A DNA stretch of 64,000 nt from positions 300,706-364,705 of the forward strand of contig RQTK01000025.1 in NCBI GenBank assembly GCA_003991915.1. Reading direction: 5' to 3'. Under the pieces are notes generated by a model. The model saw nothing but the letters and a program-made list of their open reading frames with translations, did not search any database and was not told where the DNA came from. This DNA is from Elysia chlorotica. Taxonomy: Eukaryota > Mollusca > Gastropoda > Plakobranchidae. Positions 38,401-50,400 of this stretch are shown here, piece by piece. A program made the translations under genes and the position numbers. The number at the start of each line of letters is the position of its first letter. Positions within the stretch are counted from its first letter, which is position 1.

Positions 38401-41400
38401 CTAGTAATGATTCTGATTTGCGTTACCATGAGCTCAATATACGTTTACAAACAAGTACCGTAACATAGATCTAGTTAATTGTTTATTCGTGCGATTAATA
38501 CCATCTTAAAATCCAGCCTTTGACCTTCGTCCTTATTTGCAACTCCTTCCCGTGCACGAATCTTCCGCCAGGGAAACCGGTTGAAAATAATACCCATCTT
38601 TCAATCTTCACATCCAGTCACCGAGGCCTGGCTTTATTTCCAGCTAATCATTCTGATTGTTCTTAAAGTTGATCAGCCTAGTTTTTTTTTAAAAACAAAT
38701 CTAACTTGACATGGTTGTCGGCGTCTACGGTTTAACATTCTTTTGCGAAACATGCGCCCGTGTACTTTTGCATTCAAGAAAAGTAACGTAGATCTAATTC
38801 AAACTAGCATCATGATCTTGATATAGAAACCTGGTTCTACTAATGCGATTTGTCTTTGAGAAGCTACACTGTATCCAAACGACCAACACATTTGAGATGG
38901 AACTCTGGAACAAAGCTAGATCGAATCTCGATTTATATTTTACCAGTGCACCGACGTGCATTAAAATAAAAATAAAGGGTAACATGGAAGATCCTATACG
39001 GCGACGGGATTACAAAGCGTGATTGACAGAACTTAGACAATCACATTATAAACACAAAGCTGAGTCTATAAACACTAAAGACATAATTTATAATAGTGTT
39101 TCTGACCAAATTTTGCTCTACACACTAAAAATTATCGTGTTTTTTTCCAAAGAAATGACCAAAACTTTCGGACTTTTCTCATCATTGTGGACCCCCCCTC
39201 TCTCTCTCTCTCTCTCGATCTCCTCTCTTTCTCTCTCTCTCTCTCTCTCTCACTCTCTCTCGATCTCCTCTATTTCTCTCTCTCGATCGCCTTCTCTCTT
39301 TCTCTCGATTTCCTTCTCTTTTTCTCTCTCTCGATCTCCTCTTTGCTCTTTAACTTATCTCTGTCTCCCTCTTCCTCTATCGTTCTCATTGCCCCTCTGT
39401 CTGCATACGTCTTTATCTGCCTGTCTGTGTGTCTGTCTTTCTCTCCCCTCCCTCCCCACCCTCTCTCTCTCTGTGGATTTTTTTTTAGAAAAGTGTAGTT
39501 AAACAATTTTGTTATAGTGGGTAAGAATTTAAAAGACAAACGGGGCCACAAAATTACTCCCAAGGTATTTATATAATCGACAATAGGTTTTTGGTTTTAT
39601 TTATGTATTTATTTATTTATTTATTTATTCAATTTTTTTTGTTTGCTTTTGTGTATAGCAATATTGAGGCAGAAGCACTATACATCTTATCTATAGTGTG
39701 TATAGACACTCCCTATACACATGTACTGAGTACATGTATCTCACCATACCTATTTTTTGCTATGGAAGTACCTAAATGGGACTTTTACAAATAGGCAGGC
39801 CTGTAAATTGTTTTTCCAGTACCTTAAATTATATGTAAGAACTCATATACCTTTGCAATCTCCTTTCTTTGACTTGAAACAGTCATGTGTATAAAGTTTC
39901 ATTTGCCATCATTGTTTGCAGGCTACCTTTTGAGCCAGAGGAACTTGGGTCACAGCAAGACAAAATAGGAAATGCTATTGAAATGGATACTGATGAAGAT
40001 AATGATGATGAGGACATTGATCTGTTACCACAGTTTGATGGAGCATCAGACAACGTGTCCAGTTAGTATTATTCTCTTTGGTCAAGTTCATTTGAAACCT
40101 TTACAATTTATTGTTTAACTATAAAAGGTATGTTGAAAATTGGCCTGAAGCCTTTAATTTTATCCAAAGGATAGATCTACCCAATGAACAAGATTTCCAG
40201 CTGTGTTGTTGAATTGTTTAAAAAACAAAATCTGCTCAAAACTGAACAATCATTACCCTCACTACTAGCACTCCCAAGTTGGAAATGTGGAAAGATTGTT
40301 TCATGTATTTCGCAAAGGTGAAAAAAATGCAACCTTTAGTATTGCAGAACCAAGCTTTTAGTTAATTTTCTGTTACTGCACTTTTAACAATTTCAACAAT
40401 GACTGAAACACAAATGGGTCATTGAAATGTGTTCGCTATTAAACTCAGATTGTTTTTTATTTTCTGGAGCAAAATAATCTTCCATTGCCATGTTAGTGTG
40501 GTTATTTAGTCATTATCGTATTTTTTGTTGTTGCTCTTATGTATAAATATAACAAAATGCTCCTTTCTTTTGTCTGGCACAGGTGATAAGAAGGCAACAG
40601 ATACAGCTCAAAACATGGTGGAGACCTCGGCTCAGAATCCACCCTTCCCTAAAAATCCCACTCACCATACGCCAAGCCAGATGACAGCTGATTCAAGTCT
40701 TATGCCAGAACAAGATACGAACAGTTGGGGTGAAGAAAATTCTCAGAAACAAGGATACTCATCAGACCATAACTCCGAAAGCTTGCATCATCAGCAGCAG
40801 TGTTGGCCTGGTCAGGTTAACTCAAACTGGCATGGTCAAAACTCAGTTTGGCAGCAGCAGCAGCAGCATCAACAAAGGTTTCATAATTGGTCCCCACATC
40901 ATCAGCCACAGGTTCCTGCCTATGCCCAACAGCAGGTGCCTTACAGGGCCACCTCCCCCTTTCACTCCCCATCTCACAACTCCTTTGCCTCTCAAAGTCA
41001 TGCGTCATCAGGTTTTCAGACTCCCTCCCCATCCATAAGCCAACATCGGTCACCATTTCAGTACTCTGGATACATTGCACAGTCTCCTTCATCCAGTCAG
41101 CAGCAGTATGTAAACCCTCCATTCCAGAGTCCCTACCAGTCACCCACCTCCAGCAACCATAGTTACCAACAGTCGCCGCAACCTTACCAGTCGCCAACAA
41201 CTCCTGGCCCTCAAACTTACCAGTCCCCACTGCCTTACTCAGGCAAGGCCTATCCTTCAGGAGCATCATATCAGAACACAGGCTATCAGTCTTCTCCAGG
41301 CAATCAGCTGTACCAATCGCCTACATATCACTCCTCCTCCAGTAATGGGGGGCAAGTCTACCAGTCTCCGTACCAGTCTCCCCATCAATCTTGCCCTCCT

Positions 41401-44400
41401 TCATACTCATCTCCAGGCTATCACAGTCAGCAGCAGCCTGGCTGGTCCCCTCAATACTTCCCACCTGGTCACCCTGGGCTCTCTCAGCACCAGCAGCAGG
41501 CGTCGCCCACCAACTTCCCACCAGGGTCTGCTCCACACCCACAGGCAGGAAGGGGGACATCAGCCAGTTCTGCTGATCATACAAGTCCACAGCTGATTCA
41601 ATCTAGCAAAACTTTTCCCGCTATACACCCGTCACCGTGTCAAACAGAGGATCATGGAAAAAAGACCCCCAAGTCTCAAAAGTTGCATCAGCAGAACCCA
41701 CCAATGAGTTCTCAGGAAAACACAAGTCAGAGTAAAATAAGAGCAACTTTTGATAAAAATGAAGAGCCTGGCATGCCTTCAGAGCAGTCTGATGGACTCA
41801 AAACTTTGCAAGGTAATTCTGAAAAGCAGATACAAAATCCAACGCACTCACAGAAACCTTCCTATGCTAGAGCTCTACCGCCAACCAACAGCTGTGCCCA
41901 AGACTCTGGACTGGAACAGCTTGAGAAGACAAATGTTGCTAAATCAAACCAGACTAGCATAGAGAAGTCATCACTGAGTTCACCAAGCAACAAAATATCT
42001 ACCTTAGATTTCAACCCAATCACCAACAAAACAAGTACGCCCAGTGCAAGTATTTGTGAGAAGATGGATGAGAAACCGGCAGGTGTGGATGCCTCTGCAA
42101 CCCCTATGATCCAGCAACTTTTGATGGAAGAGTCTCCCGCTAGGAAGAATATCAAACAAAAGGACAGGTTGGCAGTAGCAGCTGCTGGGATGAGAAAGCC
42201 CATGCTCAGCCCGAGCCCTCCTAAGCCGAAGAAGAAACTAAAGGTAAAGTCCAGTCCTCAGGGGGCTGAAGCCAAGCCCCAGGGACGGCCTCGCAGCGCT
42301 AGTGCCTCTTCCCGTATGGCCTCAGGCATGGACTTCCAAGGAGGGCTTAGCCCTCAGCAGGCACAGGCAAAACCAGGCAGGACTCAGTCAATCTCATCAT
42401 CTTTTAACAATGATCCAAGGATGGCTGCACCTCCTCAGGGTTATGGCTGGGGTCAGCCAGCATACTCACAGCCCCAACAAATTCAGTGGCCCCAAAGTTA
42501 CCCAGCTTGGCAACAGCCCCAACATTATCAACACCAACAAACGCAACAACAGTCCTCTTGGGGAAACAGCCAGTGGCAAAACTTCACCCATACGCCTCCT
42601 TATGGAAATACGAGTGCTGCGCATTCTTCAAATAATCAAACTTTCACTCCAGCAAGAATGCAAAATAGATCATTTAGTGCAGATGCCTCTCTCTCTACTT
42701 CTTATGCTGGTAGCATGATGGTTAGACACCCCTCACAGTCAGATAGTCAAAGTGATGACCAAGGCAACTGCATTGATAACTCTGGGTCGGCCTCCTGGCG
42801 CCAGGATCCTAGTGAAGCAAAGGGCGACCTTATTGGGGATGTCAAAGACACATCATCCCTGTCCAGTCTGCTGCAACTGGTGTCAGACGTTGGCTCAAGT
42901 TCCGATGAAACTGGATGGGATCATAGTCTAGGTCCGTCAAAGGCTCAACCTAATGGCAACATAGAAGTGAACAGTAAAAAATCCACCCCTAACTCAGAAA
43001 GCACAAATCAACCAAGCCCCTCTTTAAAGGATTTTATTACCCTGGAAACACCTGCTAGGCTCGGTGAGAATTCCAATGGAAATGGCCTATCTTCAGGCGA
43101 ATTAGATCAGACAGAAGAATCGGCCTCGGAGATTAAGCTCCCCAGCAAGGTGCACCCCCGCCTCGGAAAACAAAATAGACTTAAAAGAATAGGGCCAAAG
43201 CTGACCAGGCCATGTGAATTTAATTCTAGAGAGGGAAGCGGTATAAATTGGGCAGGATCAAGCCAGCCAAGAAGCTCTGACTCTGGCTACACTGACGGCA
43301 GCTGCAGTATCGCTAGCCCTAACCCGTGGTATACTTACACTTTTCATGTGCCTACTCCTGTGTTCAAAAAGCTCAAATTCTACCAGAGTGCCAAGGCGAG
43401 GCGTCAAACAGTGAAAGTTGTGCGTATGCACCCAATGGATGCACGTCGATACAGCCTGCTCAAAATAGGACGTGAGGTTGTCAGAGTGGCGCGGCTCACC
43501 CCAGAAGACCTGACACGTTACAATGTGACCTTCCCGTCATCGTCCCGGTATGTCTCACCCGATGGTTCCTCCAACAGAGTCAACCTGGACATTCCCAGCA
43601 GCAGTGGAGACAGCCACAATGGGGAAGGGGGTGCAGAGGAAAACAGCATTTCTTTTGATACAGACTTCCCTCCAAATAAGGTAGCCCCACCAAGCTCTTT
43701 TGACTCCAGCCATGTGACAGTATCAGTGCAGCGTTCTGTCGCTCAGTCAGGCAGCAGAGGCTCGCCTCGATCAGGTTCACCAGGTGCTGCAGGTTTCTCT
43801 GGTCGAGGAGACTGGGAGAGGCAACTCCCCGCCCAGCATCAGCGCCAGTATGGATTGTGTGGATACAACGGGGGAGACCTCAGCCCCAGGACAATCAACA
43901 GCAATGTCTACTCTGGCCAAGGTCCAGGCCCAAGGAACCCACAGGAAGATTTTGCTTACCGCCAGCTGTCTCCAGAAGTAGGATCACTGTCTTATCGCAC
44001 TCACCAGCCTATGCCTTTAGGAAACACACATGGCAGGAATGGTAATGTGGGATCTATAGGCTTCTCCATGCATGATGCTCAGAAACCTAATGATAACCCA
44101 TCAATATCACCTTCCACATCTGGTCTTCAAAATACTGTTGGTTATGGTTCAAATTATCACAACAGTTTCACTAATGCTACATCATATCCTTATCAACATC
44201 ACCATTACCAGCATCATCAGCAACAGCCACACATGTTTCTTCAGTCACATCAACAAACGCAGCAACTGCAGCAGCACCAGCACCACCATCAGCAATTCTT
44301 TCAGCCACAGCAACAGGCAGACCACAACAATTCTCATATGGAGCAAAAAAACGAGCTGCGTTCCCCAGGCCAGCATGGGCTAGCAAGCAGAATTGAGAGT

Positions 44401-47400
44401 GAGGGAAATCAGAGCCACAGTGATGTCAACAAGCCAAACACTGGTACCCTCTCTGTCAATACCTGGGCGAACGCACACGAGAACCATGCTGATAAACCGA
44501 CCAATGTCAATGATGAAGTACAATGTTACAAAGGTTATGAAACTTCTTCCCTCTTTCACTACTCTAATGAAGATGATAAAGGATCCAGAAACAGTTCAGA
44601 GTCACTGCCAAAAGAAGTGTGCCTATACAAAAAGAAAAAAATGAGGAAGAAGAAAAAGATGAGCTTATCATTGAAAAAGATGCCTGAGACCGAGCAAGAT
44701 AGACCACAAACTGTTGAAAATTTAGATGGGAGTGCAAATTCCGATACAGATAAAGAGGCATCCTCCTCATGTTTCACTCAGCTTAAAACTTGCAGAAACG
44801 GAGATCTATCTGCAAAAATTGTGTTGAAAAATGTCAAGTCTCTGCGTCTGAAAATTCCTAGACCTTATTCTGAGTGTACTGGCAATAATGAAAGTCTGGA
44901 TTTTGCCGGAGAAGAGGAACGAGATCCTGTTTCCGACTCTCTTGAGCAGCTCTCAGATGTCTCCAGCAAAACACAAGACTTTATTCCTGAAAAGCGGCAG
45001 ATGCAGCTGGAAAAAAGCATAAAGAAACCTGCAAAGCAAGGCTGTAGGCAGGCAAAGCTCCGTTCCATATACTCCTCATTATATTTGGATCAAAAGAAGA
45101 GAAAGACAAGGAAAAAGAAACAGTTGTTAAAGGAGGGGGTTCATTACATAATAATAGGTAAATTTAAAGGTCATAAGTCCATGCTAGTGAAAATCAAGCC
45201 TGTACCTGTTTCTCCAGGAGAGCTAGTAAGTGCAGAAGAATTTGAAAAATTGTCATATACAGATATCATTAGACAAGTAATAATCCCTCCAGAAGCATTC
45301 ATTCTGTCCTCAAGTCCATCAGGATCCAATCTATCCAGTGAGTTACCCAGCCGTTCTGAAAGACAAGGCAAGCAACGAAAAAAATTTAAATCTGCTTTTG
45401 CTAAGAGCAAGACTTGTAATTCTGATCAACATGTTGTTGGTAAAGAAAGCCCAAGCATCAACTATGAGCATCCAAAAAACGGGGAAGCTGGCCTTATGAG
45501 AGTCAAGGCCGTGACAAATAACAATACCAATATTGTCTCTACTGATGTCTTTTTCAATAAAGTAAGAGAGGCCTATCTGCAGCATACTCATTTGCTAAAT
45601 GCTTCTTCAAAAGAGAGCCCACCTGTTGAGGCTGTTTTCTTTGAAGGCATTTCCTGTTGGCAACTGTCTGACTTCAAGAAGAGACTTGTCCAAAATGTGA
45701 ACAGCACAAAAAGCGATGAATATTCATCGAGTTCAGATGAGGAAGATGAGATACTGGATGAGGAAATACTCCATCAAAAAGTTTATCCAGCCAGAATGCT
45801 AAACTATAGCAAAACCAAGTCATCCTTATCAAGAGAAAGTCTAAACTCAATATACTTAGGCAGTCATAACATGATTCCTTCTGATTATTTGGCAAAGACG
45901 GTCTCTGAGTCATTAGATTTGGTCAAACAAAATTATGCTACAGAAATTTATCAAGAGAAGTCTTGTCCCTCAAGCAGCAATAATGTGAAACTTTCAATAT
46001 ATCCTCTGCATAAGGAAGGATTTGGTGAAGCAAAAATAGCCACCACATCCCAATTAGAAAAAGTTGCACCAGAAAGAGTTGGAAAAGATGATTTTCTCAA
46101 GCGCCAAATGGCATTTTTTGAGGACATTTCATCAACTTCAGAGAGTGAAAATGAAATAAAGAATGAAACAGAGAAGGGTCACATGACTCCAAAATGCCCA
46201 CCACTTCGTCTTAGTGTTGGATCAAATGGTATAAAAATATTGAAATCAACTGATTATGAGCCCAAAGTTTCAGATGATGTCAAAACGTTTGAGTCTCGGA
46301 CAGTGCCAGGCTTGCAAATAGGCATTGAAGAAGAGGAAAAGAGCAAAATGATTGAGCCACTGCCTGAACATCAGGAATCTAGTAAGCACATTGAAAACGA
46401 CAGGGATCATAGTCCTGCTGCAAATGCTGAAATTTTAGTAGATGTCTTTTCACCTGCTGAAAAGCTGGACAAGGATAAATCAAGTTTAATAGATTTTTCA
46501 AAAGTAGGTCAGATGGACAGCGGGAATGCTATTAGTGAAAAGCTTGCCAACATTGACCAGAATACAAATTCTGGTAGTGAGGAAACAAGTAAAATTGATG
46601 TTGATACTAAAGAGATGTGTGACTCAATTTTACACAAAAAAGACAAAGATGCTTCATCAAATGAATTCAAGGACTCTGATGTGCCTTTTACAAAATGTGA
46701 AGTGGCAGAGAAGCCTAGGGCTATTGAGTTGTTGAACGATTCTGCACTAAAAAGAAGCAAAAAGTGGGGTAAAAATAGGAAAAAAAGTGTACAGCACAAG
46801 GGTAAAGTTCCAGCGAGAAGATTTCATCCAGCCAACAAAGAAAGTAGTTCAAATGATGAGACGCAAGCACTGGAAGAGAAAAGTTCAGGATTTGAAAAGA
46901 AGCGCCTAAGACAAAGAAAACAAGCATATCGATTCTACTCTGAGGATTTAGATTCATCTGAAGATGAAATTTGGGGTATAAAAGAATCAAACAGTGGTAA
47001 CGCTTGGAATGCATTAAGTTGCCCAGCAAAGAGCATAAAATCAGGACATGATATGCAAGAGACCTTCACACTGGGCAAAAATCACTGCCCAAGCAGCTCT
47101 CGGAGAAGGAAGGGAGCAGCTGGAGGGGGAAAACTCCTGAACAGTCTGAGTTTGTTGCACATGGCAACAATAGCCAATCTCACTGATGTTCAGATAGACT
47201 CCCAGGACGGCAGCCAATCAACCTCAAGGGACGTCGCCTCAACCCCAACTGAACAGTATTCAGATAAAGCTGTTGGAGAGTGCTATCCTGAATACACTCC
47301 CTCTTTAGAGACTCTGTCCTTTATTTCACCTAAAACCCCAGAGGAAGCAGGAGTTTCACCTCCGGTAGCTTTCTCACCAACAAACAGTAAAGTTGAAAGC

Positions 47401-50400
47401 CAAGCCAGATCCACAGGACAAAGTCATTCATCACGACGGCTCTTTCACTCTGCCCAGCACAGGGCCAGCCTCAAGCCGGGTTGCAATGGTTCTTCGAATC
47501 TTGGCACCAGACCTGTGCACTTCAGCCATTTGGCTGACGAGTCGGCATCTTCCTCACCTGTACCCTCTAACTTCACTGCAAATGACAGCAGTGTTCAGCT
47601 AGAAGGTATACCATCTGTCACTGCTGAACAGACTGAAAATAGCACCATGACAGCTGGAGCAACTGCTACTGTTCATCAATTGCTTGAGACAAGAAAGGCC
47701 CAGGTAAACTGTGCATCTTTCTCAATGAAAGATATTCTTCGACTGGCTACACCTGATGACTCGATGGACTCGGACAGCAAGGACTCTGCTGCAGTAGTAA
47801 AGCCTCCAGAAGTGCGTAGGGCACAAGTGAGGAGCACCAGCCTTTCCATGAAGGATATTCTACAGCTCACTCATTCTGCCTCTCCTGTTGAGGAATCCAA
47901 TGGACTGCACCATATGCTCACTAAAAATATGGATGCAGATACCCAGCTTCATAAATATGAAAGTGAACAAATCTCAATGGTTTCTTTGTCTCACCATAAT
48001 GATGCGAAATCTATATGCGCTAAATCTCATCACAATATTGCAACTGGAATGAAGAAGTATAATCCAAATTCAAGTAATTCCGTCTCAGGTTCAGCAAGTG
48101 GTAAAGCACACACAGAGCAGCCAGAAGATTGCATACAGAAAAGTGGCAACATTACTCCACAGGAGGAAAAAATCAATCAAGGCAAAAAAGAAAAGGATAC
48201 TAAGTTAAAGTCTTTTTGCTTTGCAGATTCTGTTGAAAGGGCTAAAAACTCTGAGAGTAAAGAGCCAGTATCTCATTCCATTTCCAATGAAAGACTAATA
48301 TCCTGTGCTTCATCATCAAATTCTTTTACTCTAGACAGAAAATATTCTGATATTCGTCAAAAACAAGACGAAACTGATGGCGATGGGATTAGAAATGATT
48401 CTTCTCAATCTGCCACAGAATCAGATGTGTCACATAATACTCAAAACAAAATGTTTGCTAGCTCTTCTTCTTGTTTAACACTTTCCTCTGTATCAAATGT
48501 CGCAAAACTTCCAGAAATCTCAGTTACCTGTGAAGATAAAGAGGACATGGTCAAGCGTCAAAAGACCTGTCATAGTCTTTCTAACCAAGCTCTAGGCTTG
48601 AACCCGCTGCATCCACTCCAGATCCCAACATTCCCCTACTTGACGTGGCCACCAGCTCATCCATACCCAAGTGCCCCAGCTTCTGATTCCCCGATGTATA
48701 GACACGCCAGCTACTGGCAGATGCTGGCCCAGCCTGGCTCCTCTACCTCCAGCCCTCTCAACTTGTGTACTACCTCCCACAGGTCTCCAAACAACTACTC
48801 TCCCATCACTCCAACATCGCCTGTCTCTCCGTATTATCCAAACCATTCGTCCATGTTTCCTCCTATTCATGCTTCAAGTGTTTCTCCACCTACAAAAAAA
48901 ACAAAGCCTCTTTGGTATCCCTGGCTAAATGTAGAATCTGTGAAGAAAAACACATCTTCCCAACCACTGCTGAGTCCATCAGTATATGGAAGCAAAAAGG
49001 AGAATTTATCTCAGAAGAAAGATAATAAGTTAGTGACTAATGAGAAAGATGCTACCAAACCTCCATGTCTGAGCCATAGTATTGCAGATCTTCTTGCTAA
49101 CCCAACCTTGAAAAAGTCCTCGAGAGTAAACGCAGAGGCTATGTCAAGTTGTGAGACTGTATCGCAGTTTTTAGGCTCAGTTATTGATACAGCATATAAC
49201 CGCCACATTAAAAGAAAGCATGTGAGTTTAAGCAGAGACACTGACAAAATCTCTGGTCAGCAGCTCTCTAATAATACAAGACCAAGCTCAGTGCCAGACA
49301 GTTCTAATTTTACAGGCAGGAACACACAACATAGGAAGGGAGCAACAGGGTTTCACCAATGCCAAGAAAAGCATGCTATATCCCAAAGGCAGTGTTTCAA
49401 CCAGATATCAAATGAGATGACTAAAGAGTTTTCCGAACCTTTTTCAGGTGTCAGAAAAGGTGAAGCTGACCGTGTAAGGGCCATGCTGGAAAATGAAGTG
49501 ATCCTAAGAGGTCACTTTGGGCTGCCACCCCTAAGGCCTATGGCTAGTTTTTCCAATGTATTAAGAAGTGACAACCAAAGTCTGACAGAACGCTTAGTAT
49601 CTCAACTAATTAAAGGTAGTGATCAAGATAAAATAAACAAAGAACCTGTAGATGGATCCAGAGGCAGAAAGCGAGCAGCTGGGCCCTCAAGGGCTCCTGA
49701 TACAGGATCTGGGAGCTCACACTCAAACACCTACAAGAGAAATGCTGGCAGTGCAAGAGACCGTAGATATCAAGGGAGAGATGATGGAGAAGATGAAGGA
49801 CGTGATGCAGGCAAGCAAAAGGTGAATTCTTCTCTTGACAAAGGTAGAAACCTCACTATTCGTCCTGCGATTTCCCCACCCAGAAGAAAAAGTGTTGAGG
49901 AAACCTTGCAAGATTATGGTCTGAACTCAATCCAACCCCCCTCTGCCTTTTGCAGCAATAAGCAAGACCTGCCAGACAAACCAATGTAAGTTTACCGTAA
50001 CATAATTTGCTCAATAATCCAATGAACGACTTTTACAAACTAGATAATTATTAAGTTCACCTATTTTATTTCATTGTCTTATGTATGATTAAATGACTTG
50101 TCTCGTGAAACTTCTTAGATTAAAAATTATGTTCTGTGCTTTTCAAAATCCATGCTGTAGATAAGAAATTAAGGTATTTTTCATTTCTCTTTTTATTTCA
50201 CTTTGTGTTTTTTTTTCCTGTAATTTCATTTGTTCTATAAGTTAGGAGAGTGCAGTTTTATTGTATAAAATTTTAGAGGTCTATCTTGTGAAAAGATAAA
50301 GTTTCTTCAAAGAAAGCAATTATCTTCATGTGTATATTTAATTTGTAATTTGCAGCATCCTAAATTATAGCTTGTGGGCTGAAAATTAACAATGGTAGAT

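Larger units (their letters stand above)
37697..39803. mobile_element. Second complete non-autonomous DNA transposon, 2,107 bp
   Basis: Left end CAGACCTGCCTACTTGTA; the reverse complement of the right end reads CAGGCCTGCCTATTTGTA, 16 of 18 identical. Flanked by the direct repeat TAAATT (37691-37696 and 39804-39809). A perfect hairpin GTACCGAT/ATCGGTAC (37712-37730) follows the left end, and the word ACCGATTT recurs. The interior is unrelated to the element at 28444. It includes a TC-rich stretch (39199-39475) and no transposase frame. Confidence 0.75.
37127..39921 (+). other. REV3L: REV3L intron 12
   Basis: 2,795 bp, three quarters of which is a single transposon (37697-39803). Confidence 0.85.

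Noticed and set aside
40525..40582. Upstream ATG of the giant open frame as a separate gene start
   Set aside because: The acceptor at 40582 and the phase from exon 13 join exactly; the extra upstream codons are intron read-through.
40817..49911. Many antisense and shifted open frames within the giant exon
   Set aside because: They are shadows of a long coding exon; none shows conserved features.
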